From NCBI GenBank assembly GCA_900553045.1, contig USBW01000007.1:1-12144 (forward strand): 12,144 nt of DNA. The letters run 5' to 3'. This DNA comes from an uncultured Mycoplasmatota bacterium (GTDB lineage: Bacteria; Bacillota_I; Bacilli_A; RF39; UBA660). Every line of letters starts with the position of its first letter. Position 1 is the first letter of the stretch. The notes under the pieces were generated by a model. The model had not been told where the DNA came from. It was given only the letters and a program-made list of their open reading frames with translations, and made no database searches. Both the position numbers and the translations under genes were made by a program. This document shows positions 5,950-12,144 of the stretch, in pieces.

Positions 5950-7392
5950 ATGAAGAAGTACAGAATTATTTTAATTTTAATAATAGCTTTAGTTTTATCT
6001 TCCTTATTATATTTTGTGTTAGCTCTCATTGTTTTTGATAACAAAGCTCCAGTTTTGCAAAGCGTAGTAATCAGCAATATTACTAATGATAAATTTGATC
6101 TAACTGTTAAAATAAAAAACACTTTATTTGAAGAGGTTAGTTGCTACTTAACTTTAGATGAAAACTTAGATTTGGAAAGCGAAGGGATCGATTTTCAACC
6201 AACAAAAAATAACTATTGTACCTACCCAGCACTTAGTAAAAATCAAGAATATTATATTTACTTACAAGACCAAAATGGTAATATTAGCGAGGCATATCCT
6301 CTAACGGATAGTCTTTCTAAAAAGTATCTTACTATAACAGCGGAAGATGAAATTTATTTAGTTAATGGCAGTAGTTCAAAACTTGAATATACAATTAATA
6401 CAGTAGGCCTTTTAAAGGAAGAAGCAGATGTTAGTTTTTCTAGTGCCGATCCTAGTATCGTAAAAGTTGATGACAAAGGCAATATTACAGCCTTAAAAGA
6501 TGGAACAACTAGTGTCACTATTAGAGCTTCTGACGGTTCTATAGCAACTGATGATAATGTCAATATTAACCCTTCAGAAGATGAGCAATCTAATAATTCT
6601 AATAACGCTATGGTAACTGTTCATGTCACTTCTTTAATTAATACACCGGCCATCAGAAACAATCGCCCTTTTCTAGCTTGTAATGAATATAGTAGTGACG
6701 AGGCTTCTACCCTTGATGATTTGTTAGCTTATCGGATCGAACAAGCAGGAGGTTATCAAACTAGAGCTGCCGTAGTGGCAGCTGCAAGATTTCTTTTATT
6801 GGAGTTTCCTTATCGTCTTAACTATTTTCCAGAAAATGGTCGAATTGACTATCTAGGTAGACTTCATGCTGATGGTGAAGGAAGGTATTATCATGTTGGC
6901 CTATATTTAGATGAAAGTAAATTTGCTGATATTGAAGCAAGTGTTACAGGGCCTGCCATTTGGGGTTGTCCTTTAGAAGTTAATAGTGGAGAAGTCGATC
7001 AACCTGCTGGTAATTTCTATGCCAATGGCTTAGATTGTAGTGGATTCGTCTCTTGGGTCTTGTTAAATGGCGGTTATGACGTTGGTGATTTAGGCGCAGG
7101 TTTTACTAATTATGCCGATCTTTCAGATCTCGGTGAAAAAGTTTCGATCACAAGAGATCTATTAAGTTCTAATACTATTAAAGCTGGCGATCTGATTGGC
7201 TATAATGGCCATATTGCCATGATAATAGGAATAGATGATGAACATATTTATGTAGGAGAAATCTTATATTACAATGTTGGGACAACTGTTCTTACCTATA
7301 CGCGCTCTTCTTTATTAAATAGTTTGTTTACCTATATTATTCCAATGGACGAAGTCTATTTAAAAGATGGTAATTATACTGCTATGTGGTAA
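5950..7392 (+). CDS. Membrane-anchored Ig-like / NlpC-P60 cell-wall hydrolase
   Basis: This 480-residue exported protein starts with Lys-Lys and one long hydrophobic stretch (about 5-29), a signal anchor or uncleaved signal peptide. Residues about 35-120 look like a beta-sandwich. Residues about 128-207 are a bacterial Ig-like Big_2 domain (VSFSSADPSIVKVDDKGNIT, ending in TTSVTIRAS). An Asn/Ser-rich spacer follows (about 208-220). The C-terminal 130 residues are NlpC/P60: catalytic Cys363 in LDCSGFVSW and His421 in GYNGHIAMIIG; a third polar residue is not certain. Such enzymes cut peptidoglycan stem peptides. There is no SH3 or LysM cell-wall-binding domain, so the Ig-like part and membrane anchor presumably position it. 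It has its own promoter and AAAGAGG site; I see no clear terminator after it. Confidence 0.87.
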   Translation: MKKYRIILILIIALVLSSLLYFVLALIVFDNKAPVLQSVVISNITNDKFDLTVKIKNTLFEEVSCYLTLDENLDLESEGIDFQPTKNNYCTYPALSKNQEYYIYLQDQNGNISEAYPLTDSLSKKYLTITAEDEIYLVNGSSSKLEYTINTVGLLKEEADVSFSSADPSIVKVDDKGNITALKDGTTSVTIRASDGSIATDDNVNINPSEDEQSNNSNNAMVTVHVTSLINTPAIRNNRPFLACNEYSSDEASTLDDLLAYRIEQAGGYQTRAAVVAAARFLLLEFPYRLNYFPENGRIDYLGRLHADGEGRYYHVGLYLDESKFADIEASVTGPAIWGCPLEVNSGEVDQPAGNFYANGLDCSGFVSWVLLNGGYDVGDLGAGFTNYADLSDLGEKVSITRDLLSSNTIKAGDLIGYNGHIAMIIGIDDEHIYVGEILYYNVGTTVLTYTRSSLLNSLFTYIIPMDEVYLKDGNYTAMW

Positions 7393-7408
7393 TAATCTAT
7401 TTGTCATC

Positions 7409-7437
7409 TTGTTAATTTTGATAATTAGTAGTAGAAT
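7409..7437 (+). promoter_or_regulatory. Promoter for the HdeD-like gene
   Basis: TTGTTA (7409-7414) and TAGAAT (7432-7437) are 17 bp apart. The ribosome binding site AGAGGGGAG (7464-7472) lies 6 bases before the start. Confidence 0.5.
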
Positions 7438-7478
7438 AAAAATATAACATTATAAAATAGAATAGAGGGGAGAAAAAA

Positions 7479-8063
7479 ATGTTGAAAAAATTAAATCAGC
7501 TTTTAAATTTGTCAATTGTTAGCTCAATACTTTTCCTAATCTTAGGATTTTGTATCATGCTTTTGCCAGTCACATTTTTAACTACTATTTGTTATATAGT
7601 TGCTATTGGTTTAATTATTCATGGCCTTTGTCTTTTGTTCTTGGATTTTAAAGATAAGAGTCCGTTTTTCCTAACGACAATTCTTTATGAGATCTTATCA
7701 ATCATTTTAGGTGTCTTAATTTTAATTAATCCTGATGCTTTTAAAGTAATTTTACCAATTGGTCTTGGAATTTGGTTTATCATAAGCAGTATTTTGAAAT
7801 TATGCTTAGTTTTTTACACTAAAGAAGAAGGATTTGGTTATTTTCTTCTAACCTTATTACTAGTAATTGCTTCTATTATCTGTGGAGTAATATTATTAAT
7901 GAATCCAATCACTAGTGCCGTTATAATTACCTTTACTGTAGGACTTTTAATTGTCATTTATTCAATTACTGATTTGACAGAAGCAATTATTTTCAAAATT
8001 CGTTGGAATAGTATTAAGAGCAAGCTAAAAAAAGAAATTGATAAAGCAGTTGAACGTGAATAA
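7479..8063 (+). CDS. HdeD/DUF308 family integral membrane protein
   Basis: This 194-residue protein is almost entirely hydrophobic, with six predicted membrane helices in three pairs. Each pair repeats a pattern of an ILGxxxLxxP-like helix end followed by a helix ending in a short loop (LGFCIMLLPV; LGVLILINPDAF; CGVILLMNPITS). This internal threefold repeat, the NP/LP turns and the length match HdeD/DUF308, named after the Escherichia coli acid-stress membrane protein; its molecular function is unknown. The tail after about residue 170 is basic and charged (KSKLKKEIDKAVERE), probably cytoplasmic. It has its own promoter and a strong terminator, so it is likely monocistronic. The family call is good, but no biochemical role can be given. 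Confidence 0.85.
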   Translation: MLKKLNQLLNLSIVSSILFLILGFCIMLLPVTFLTTICYIVAIGLIIHGLCLLFLDFKDKSPFFLTTILYEILSIILGVLILINPDAFKVILPIGLGIWFIISSILKLCLVFYTKEEGFGYFLLTLLLVIASIICGVILLMNPITSAVIITFTVGLLIVIYSITDLTEAIIFKIRWNSIKSKLKKEIDKAVERE

Positions 8064-8082
8064 CAAAAAATTAATGCTTTTT

Positions 8083-8121
8083 AAACTTTTAAGGTTAATC
8101 CTTAGAAGTTTTTTTATTTTT
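8083..8121 (+). terminator. Rho-independent terminator after the HdeD-like gene
   Basis: AAACTTTTAAGG (8083-8094) pairs with CCTTAGAAGTTT (8100-8111), 12 bp with one G-U pair and a 5-base loop, then a T-rich run to 8121. Confidence 0.88.
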
Positions 8122-8132
8122 CTAAAAAATGG

Positions 8133-8161
8133 TTGACAAAGTTCTGATCAGATCATAATAT
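8133..8161 (+). promoter_or_regulatory. Promoter of the metal-resistance operon
   Basis: A perfect TTGACA (8133-8138) is followed after 17 bp by TAATAT (8156-8161). CATAAT at 8154-8159 is an alternative -10 with 15-bp spacing. A perfect 10-bp palindrome, TCTGATCAGA (8143-8152), fills the spacer. Confidence 0.75.
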
Positions 8162-8166
8162 TAATA

Positions 8167-8184
8167 TATGAACAAATATTCAAA
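8167..8184 (+). promoter_or_regulatory. SmtB/CzrA-type operator, TGAA-N6-TTCA
   Basis: TGAA (8169-8172) and TTCA (8179-8182) flank six bases. This is the half-site arrangement known for SmtB, CzrA and related ArsR-family zinc sensors. It lies at the predicted transcription start and just before the ribosome binding site, so the repressor encoded immediately downstream would block RNA polymerase here. Confidence 0.75.
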
Positions 8185-8197
8185 TAAGGAGGAAATT

Positions 8198-8530
8198 ATG
8201 AATAGTACTAATAAAGAACTGGTTGCTGAAATAGCAAAAAAGATGCCTAAAGAAGAAAAATTATTCGATTTGGCAGAATTATATAAAGTTTTTGGCGATA
8301 GCACTCGCATTAAAATTATTTCGGCTTTATTGCACGAGGAGTTATGTGTCTGTGACTTAGCAGAGATCATAAAAGCAACTCCATCTGCTACTTCGCACCA
8401 ATTACGAATTTTAAAACAAGCTAAACTCATTAAATACCGCAAAGTTGGGAAGACTGTCTATTATAGTCTAGCTGATTCACATGTTGAAAAAATTTATGCG
8501 ATTGGAAGTGAACATATCGATGAACTGTAA
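8198..8530 (+). CDS. ArsR/SmtB-family metal-sensing repressor
   Basis: This 110-residue winged-helix repressor binds its operator when metal-free and releases it when metal binds. The DNA-recognition helix is TPSATSHQLRILKQAKL (61-77). The C-terminal helix carries Asp93, His95, His106 and Glu109 with exactly the spacing of the SmtB/CzrA alpha5 zinc/cobalt site. ELCVCDL supplies Cys50 and Cys52, the alpha3 CxC seen in CadC and ArsR. The N-terminal cysteines that complete the CadC site are absent. The start is at 8198, 5 bases after AAGGAGG (8186-8192); the in-frame ATG at 8168 lies within the operator and upstream of that site. The downstream efflux ATPase overlaps its stop by 11 bp, so it is co-regulated. 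Zinc, possibly also cadmium or cobalt, is the likely inducer. Confidence 0.92.
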   Translation: MNSTNKELVAEIAKKMPKEEKLFDLAELYKVFGDSTRIKIISALLHEELCVCDLAEIIKATPSATSHQLRILKQAKLIKYRKVGKTVYYSLADSHVEKIYAIGSEHIDEL

Positions 8531-10586
8531 AATAGGAATTGAAAATTTAGATTGTGCCAACTGTGCTAGAAAAATTGAAGAAGAGCTAAAAAAAGAAAAA
8601 GTTTTAACTGATGTAAGTGTTAATTTTTCAACTTCTAGCATCACTTTTAAAAGTAGTGATCAAGAAAAAGCCATTAAGCGTATTTCTGAAGTAGTAAAAA
8701 AAGTGGAACCAGATGCCCAGCTCATCTTATCAAGCGAAAAAGCCAAAGTAAAAAAAGACTATGACATTTATCGCTTAATAATAGGTTTTGCTCTTTATCT
8801 AATAAGTATAGTGATTAATGATCCTCTAATAAAAGAAATCTTAATTATTTTAGCTTACTTAATCTTACTTTATCGTGTTTTTTTAGTAAGTATGAAAATG
8901 TTAATCAGACAAAAGACGATCAATGAAAACTTTCTTATCTTTATCTCAGCTTTGGGAGCCTATTTTATCGATAAAAAGATGGAAGGGATCATGGTTATAA
9001 CTCTATATGAGATAGGTAAATTACTTGAGAAAAGAGCTATTAATAATACTAGAAAATCTATTAAGGGTCTAATGGATCTCCAAGTTGAAGTAGCTCATAA
9101 AGTAATTGGTGACAAAATAGTTGATATTAGTCCTTCAAAACTAGAGATCAACGATACTATTATGGTCAAAAAAGGTGAAAAAGTACCAAACGATGGCATT
9201 TTATTAAGTCCTGATGCTAGATTTTATACAGCAGCCATTACTGGCGAGAGCAATGTTCAACACTTTAAAAAAGATGAAAGAATCTTATCAGGTTTTATCA
9301 ACGAAGGCGAAGTTGCTTTAATAAAAGTAGACTGTAAATATGAAAATAGTACTGCTAAACGAGTACTTGACTTAGTAGAAAATGCTACTAATCGTAAAGC
9401 AAAAACAGAAACTTATGTCAATCGTCTTGCTAAAATTTATACTCCAGCAGTCTTTGTCCTAGCGATCTTAGTTTTTCTATTAATGCCTCTAATTACTGGT
9501 AGTACTTACCAAGAAAGTTTCTATCAAGCTTTAGTGCTATTAGTTATTTCTTGTCCATGTTCTATTGCTATTTCGGTTCCTTTAAGCTACTTCACAGGAA
9601 TTGGAAAAGCTTCTAAAGAAGGGATCTTAATAAAAGGTAGTGATTATTTAGATGGCTTTAAAGATATTAAACAGATCGTTTTTGATAAAACTGGTACAAT
9701 TACCACTGGTAAATTCCAGATTGGAAGTATTAAAACCTATGACAACTATACTACTTCTGAAGTCTTAAATTTACTTTATAAAGGGGAATCATTTTCTAAT
9801 CATCCAATTGCTAAAGCGATTTTAAAGAATAAAAAAGATATCGATACGAGTGATGTTAAAAACTTTAAAGAACATGCTGGTCTTGGTCTAAGTTTTGAAG
9901 TCGGAAAAGATAAAATCAAAGTAGGGAATGCTAAGTTTTGTAATGTCAACGATTATAAAGAAAATGTTTTATATATGACGATCAACGGAGGGTTAAAAGC
10001 TGAGATCAGTTTAATTGATGAGATTAAACAAGGTTCCAAAGAAGCCATTGCCGAACTTAAAAAAAGAGGTATCAAGGTCAAAATGTTTACTGGTGATAAG
10101 AAAGAAATGGCTGATGCGATCGCTAAAGAAGTAGGTATCGCAATAGAAGATACCGAAGCAGCTATGTTACCTGAAGATAAATACCAGCAATTAGATGAGT
10201 TAATTAAAGAATCTAAAGCTTCAAATACTTTAGGAAAAGTGGCTTTCGCAGGCGATGGAATTAATGATGCTCCGGTGTTAGCTCTAGCTGATATTGGTAT
10301 TTCAATGGGTGAAGTAGGGCAGGCATCTGCTATGGAAGCGAGTGATGTCATTATTATGCAAGATAATTTAAAGAAGATTGTAACTACTTATGATATTTCT
10401 TTAAAAACAAGAAGAATCATCAAACAAAATCTAATTTTTGCTATTGGTACTAAAGTAATTATTTTAATTCTTAACTTATTAGGAATATCAAATATGTGGG
10501 AAGCAGTTTTTGCTGATGTTGGCACAACTTTGCTAACAATTTTGAACACGACTAGGATTTTAAGAAGCAAAGGGGATAGAAAGTGA
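8520..10586 (+). CDS. P1B-type heavy-metal (Zn/Cd/Pb) efflux ATPase
   Basis: This 688-residue membrane pump exports divalent metal using ATP. An N-terminal HMA domain has CANC (Cys12, Cys15). Further motifs are TGES (241-244), the membrane CPC (345-347, in ISCPCSI), the phosphorylated Asp389 in DKTGT, the P1B-specific His-Pro at 428-429, and GDGIND (578-583). Lys645 in the seventh helix and Asp666 in the eighth (FADVGTTLL) match residues that define the Zn/Cd/Pb subclass, as in ZntA and CadA. I start at 8520 because GGAAGTGA (8503-8510) sits ahead and the HMA strand begins immediately; an in-frame ATG at 8481 would only add a non-family extension. Its last codons form part of the terminator. 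With the upstream sensor it forms a self-contained metal-resistance operon. Confidence 0.94.
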   Translation: MNCKIGIENLDCANCARKIEEELKKEKVLTDVSVNFSTSSITFKSSDQEKAIKRISEVVKKVEPDAQLILSSEKAKVKKDYDIYRLIIGFALYLISIVINDPLIKEILIILAYLILLYRVFLVSMKMLIRQKTINENFLIFISALGAYFIDKKMEGIMVITLYEIGKLLEKRAINNTRKSIKGLMDLQVEVAHKVIGDKIVDISPSKLEINDTIMVKKGEKVPNDGILLSPDARFYTAAITGESNVQHFKKDERILSGFINEGEVALIKVDCKYENSTAKRVLDLVENATNRKAKTETYVNRLAKIYTPAVFVLAILVFLLMPLITGSTYQESFYQALVLLVISCPCSIAISVPLSYFTGIGKASKEGILIKGSDYLDGFKDIKQIVFDKTGTITTGKFQIGSIKTYDNYTTSEVLNLLYKGESFSNHPIAKAILKNKKDIDTSDVKNFKEHAGLGLSFEVGKDKIKVGNAKFCNVNDYKENVLYMTINGGLKAEISLIDEIKQGSKEAIAELKKRGIKVKMFTGDKKEMADAIAKEVGIAIEDTEAAMLPEDKYQQLDELIKESKASNTLGKVAFAGDGINDAPVLALADIGISMGEVGQASAMEASDVIIMQDNLKKIVTTYDISLKTRRIIKQNLIFAIGTKVIILILNLLGISNMWEAVFADVGTTLLTILNTTRILRSKGDRK

Positions 10587-10603
10587 TTTTTCTATCTCTT
10601 TTT
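10571..10603 (+). terminator. Rho-independent terminator overlapping the ATPase stop codon
   Basis: GATAGAAA (10575-10582) pairs with TTTCTATC (10589-10596), extended outward by a few G-U and G-C pairs, followed by a T-run to 10603. The TGA stop codon (10584-10586) lies in the 6-base loop. Confidence 0.78.
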
Positions 10604-10624
10604 AGTTACTTTTGTTTAGGAAAA

Positions 10625-10633
10625 TGCTATAAT
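10625..10633 (+). promoter_or_regulatory. Extended -10 promoter for the nfeD-SPFH unit
   Basis: TGCTATAAT (10625-10633) is an extended -10 with a perfect hexamer. No good -35 is found at 16-18 bp. The ribosome binding site AAAGAGGTGAT (10639-10649) precedes a TTG start. Confidence 0.6.
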
Positions 10634-10655
10634 TTAGTAAAGAGGTGATAAAAAG

Positions 10656-11084
10656 TTGTTTTACTGGATATTAGCGATTATTATTTTCTTAATACTTGAA
10701 GTTGCTACAGTTAATTTAGTGACGATCTTTTTTGCAGTTGGAGCAGTTTTTGGATTGCTAACGAGTATTTTTACCGATAGTATAACGATTCAGTTTCTAG
10801 TTTTCTTTCTAGTTAGTATTCTTGCTTTGATCGCAACAAGGCCACTGGTTAAAAAGTATTTACAGCCTAAGTTTGTCAAGACTAACTATGATCAAGTTCT
10901 TGGCAAGGTTGGAGTTGTCACATCTATTATTACTCCTTTAGAATTAGGAGAAGTAAAAGTTGATGGAAAAAAATGGGCTGCTAAAGCCAACAAAATTGCT
11001 GATAGTGAAAATATTCAAGTAGGCGAAAAGGTGAAAATTTTAAGAATCGAAGGCGTAAAATTAATTGTAGAAAGGGAGGAATAA
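10656..11084 (+). CDS. NfeD-like membrane protein
   Basis: This 142-residue protein has three hydrophobic segments (about 2-20, 22-38 and 45-62) followed by a soluble OB-fold-like beta-barrel domain (about 75-140; VLGKVGVVTSII, LGEVKVDGKKWAAK, VGEKVKILRIEGVKLIVE). This matches the short NfeD class that lacks a ClpP-type protease domain. These proteins sit in the membrane with SPFH partners and are thought to help assemble lipid microdomains. Translation starts at TTG (10656), 6 bases after AAAGAGGTGAT; no in-frame ATG fits the first helix. The SPFH gene begins 1 base after its stop, and the two genes share the promoter at 10625. The assignment is strong; the physiological role is inferred from the family. 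Confidence 0.92.
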   Translation: MFYWILAIIIFLILEVATVNLVTIFFAVGAVFGLLTSIFTDSITIQFLVFFLVSILALIATRPLVKKYLQPKFVKTNYDQVLGKVGVVTSIITPLELGEVKVDGKKWAAKANKIADSENIQVGEKVKILRIEGVKLIVEREE

Positions 11085-11085
11085 A

Positions 11086-11982
11086 ATGCCAATTTTATAT
11101 ATTTTACTTGTTGTCATTGCCATTATTGCTATTTCGGGATTAAAGATTATCCCTCAAGCTAAAGCTTATGTAATCGAAAGATTAGGAGCTTATAACAAAA
11201 CTTTACATACAGGATTAAATTATGTCATTCCAATTATTGAAAGAGTTTCCAATAAAGTCAGTTTAAAAGAGATTGTCAAAGATTTTGCACCACAGCCAGT
11301 GATTACTAAAGATAATGTTACAATGCAGATCGATACCGTTGTCTATTTTCAAATAACTGATCCTAAACTTTATACGTATGGGGTAGAAAATCCAATTAGC
11401 GCAATTGAAAATCTAACTGCTACTACTTTAAGAAATATCATTGGTGAGTTAGAGCTTGATGAGACTTTAACTTCTCGCGATATTATTAATTCTAAGATGC
11501 GCAGTATTTTGGATGAAGCAACTGATCCATGGGGAATTAAAGTAACTAGAGTTGAGGTAAAAAATATTTTGCCACCTCGTGATATTCAAGATGCTATGGA
11601 AAAACAGATGCGTGCTGAGCGTGAAAGACGTGAAAAGATCTTACAGGCAGAAGGTGAGAAAAAGGCAGCTATCCTAACGGCCGAAGGTGAGAAAGAAAGC
11701 ATGATCTTACGCGCTGAAGCGAAAAAAGAAGCTCAAATTAAAGAAGCAGAAGGTGAAGCTCAAGCAATTATCAAAATTCAAGAAGCCAATGCTCAAGGCT
11801 TGAAATTACTTCGCGAGGCCAAAGCTGATGAAGCAGTTTTAAAACTAAAAAGTTATGAAGCTTTTGAAAAAGTAGCCGACGGCAAAGCTACTAAGATTAT
11901 CGTGCCATCAGACTTACAAAATTTAGCAACCCTAGGAACGACGATTCGAGAAATGTTAGATACGAATGGAAAAAACAACTAA
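11086..11982 (+). CDS. SPFH/Band 7 (stomatin/QmcA-like) membrane protein
   Basis: This 298-residue protein has one N-terminal membrane helix (about 3-22), a Band 7/SPFH domain (about 22-180; conserved ERLGAY, GLNYVIPI, VVYFQITDP and LPPRDIQDAM), and a long coiled coil (about 170-250) made of repeated A-E-G-E-[KA]-x-A units. It ends in a short conserved segment containing KIIVPSDLQNL. Proteins of this shape oligomerise into membrane cages and scaffold microdomains, often with FtsH or NfeD. Here the NfeD gene is immediately upstream with a 1-bp gap. AGGGAGGA (11073-11080) sits 5 bases before the ATG. The start of the next frame overlaps its final codons. The call is secure. Confidence 0.95.
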   Translation: MPILYILLVVIAIIAISGLKIIPQAKAYVIERLGAYNKTLHTGLNYVIPIIERVSNKVSLKEIVKDFAPQPVITKDNVTMQIDTVVYFQITDPKLYTYGVENPISAIENLTATTLRNIIGELELDETLTSRDIINSKMRSILDEATDPWGIKVTRVEVKNILPPRDIQDAMEKQMRAERERREKILQAEGEKKAAILTAEGEKESMILRAEAKKEAQIKEAEGEAQAIIKIQEANAQGLKLLREAKADEAVLKLKSYEAFEKVADGKATKIIVPSDLQNLATLGTTIREMLDTNGKNN

Positions 11983-12144
11983 TTTTCAAAAAGTGAAAAC
12001 TTTGATTGGTTGGCCAATTTTATTTCTAGTTGGCCAACTTTTCATTTTGTTCCTATTGATTGCCATTTTACAATTTGTGAAACCGATTTCGTTTACAGAG
12101 TTTGAACTTGCCGATCGTTTACGTACGGTATTATTTCCTTCAAC
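11966..12144 (+). CDS. Partial membrane protein, possibly CPBP intramembrane protease N-terminus
   Basis: The frame from the ATG at 11966 stays open to the right edge and gives 59 residues: a short charged start (MEKTTNFQKVK), a long hydrophobic helix (WPILFLVGQLFILFLLIAIL) and an amphipathic stretch (SFTEFELADRLRTVLFPS). The WPILFxxxQ helix recalls the first segment of CPBP (CAAX-type) intramembrane proteases, but the catalytic motifs would lie beyond the window, so this is tentative. The start overlaps the SPFH stop by 17 bp and lacks an obvious ribosome binding site, so translation would rely on coupling. A perfect inverted repeat followed by T-rich sequence lies inside it (12009-12042), so the frame could instead be a trailing region. 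Confidence 0.5.
   Translation, partial: MEKTTNFQKVKTLIGWPILFLVGQLFILFLLIAILQFVKPISFTEFELADRLRTVLFPS
12009..12042 (+). repeat. Inverted repeat, possible terminator of the nfeD-SPFH unit
   Basis: GTTGGCCAA (12009-12017) pairs with TTGGCCAAC (12030-12038) across a 12-base loop and is followed by TTTTCATTTT. The 8-mer TTGGCCAA is itself palindromic and occurs twice, 20 bp apart. It may be a terminator, although it lies inside an open frame. Confidence 0.4.

Noticed and set aside
5925..6122. Minus-strand ORF over the start of the NlpC/P60 gene
   Set aside because: It is the antisense of a hydrophobic signal anchor, has no ribosome binding site, and lies across a better-supported promoter and start.
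6354..6563. Minus-strand ORF inside the NlpC/P60 gene
   Set aside because: It is a shadow of the Ig-like domain coding sequence, with no start signals.
8161..8442. Minus-strand ORF over the ArsR gene
   Set aside because: It lies antisense to a gene with family motifs, its own promoter, operator and ribosome binding site.
9953..10570. Two minus-strand ORFs within the metal ATPase gene
   Set aside because: They are shadows of a well-conserved P-type ATPase C-terminal half and lack ribosome binding sites.

Overview
The window is very AT-rich and its genes are compact, with strong AGGAGG-type ribosome binding sites, TTG as well as ATG starts, and short hairpin-plus-T-run terminators. This points to a low-GC member of the Bacillota (Bacilli/Erysipelotrichia or an RF39-like gut lineage). 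UGA is a normal stop (the metal ATPase ends in TGA) and tryptophan is TGG, so it is not a code-4 mycoplasma. I cannot name a species.

Layout. Positions 1-863 hold most of a tyrosine recombinase whose N-terminus lies off the left edge. It is followed by about 280 bp without a gene, locally GC-richer and carrying tandem GGTACC repeats and inverted repeats, which look like the end of an integrated element. From 1141 the content looks chromosomal. It starts with a nitroreductase and two overlapping small ORFs in different frames (1689-2059). Next comes a stand-alone two-domain protein joining a RelA/SpoT-type HD hydrolase to a P-loop kinase (2180-3529), then a probable remnant of a surface protein (3595-3843). 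A NatA/NatB-like ABC exporter follows (3941-5835), with its permease frameshifted near the C-terminus. After it are an anchored Ig-like/NlpC-P60 cell-wall hydrolase (5950-7392) and an HdeD-like membrane protein (7479-8063). The last two units are a zinc/cadmium module, ArsR/SmtB sensor plus P1B-type ATPase (8198-10586), and an NfeD-SPFH membrane-microdomain pair (10656-11982) running into a partial membrane protein at the right edge. All genes are on the + strand.

How the genes work together. Each transcription unit is short and mostly bounded by its own promoter and terminator. The clearest functional unit is the metal resistance operon: the repressor has intact metal-site residues, a TGAA-N6-TTCA operator sits at its own start region, and the ATPase start overlaps the repressor stop by 11 bp. 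NfeD and SPFH are one base apart and form a recognised partnership. The ABC pair overlaps by 11 bp, but the permease has lost its last transmembrane helix to a frame change that two extra bases in a T-run would repair exactly.

The least ordinary features are the HD hydrolase-kinase fusion, the recombinase 3' junction, and two frame disruptions at or near homopolymer runs. I did not find CRISPR, rRNA or tRNA genes, riboswitches, or a recognisable multi-gene defence system.
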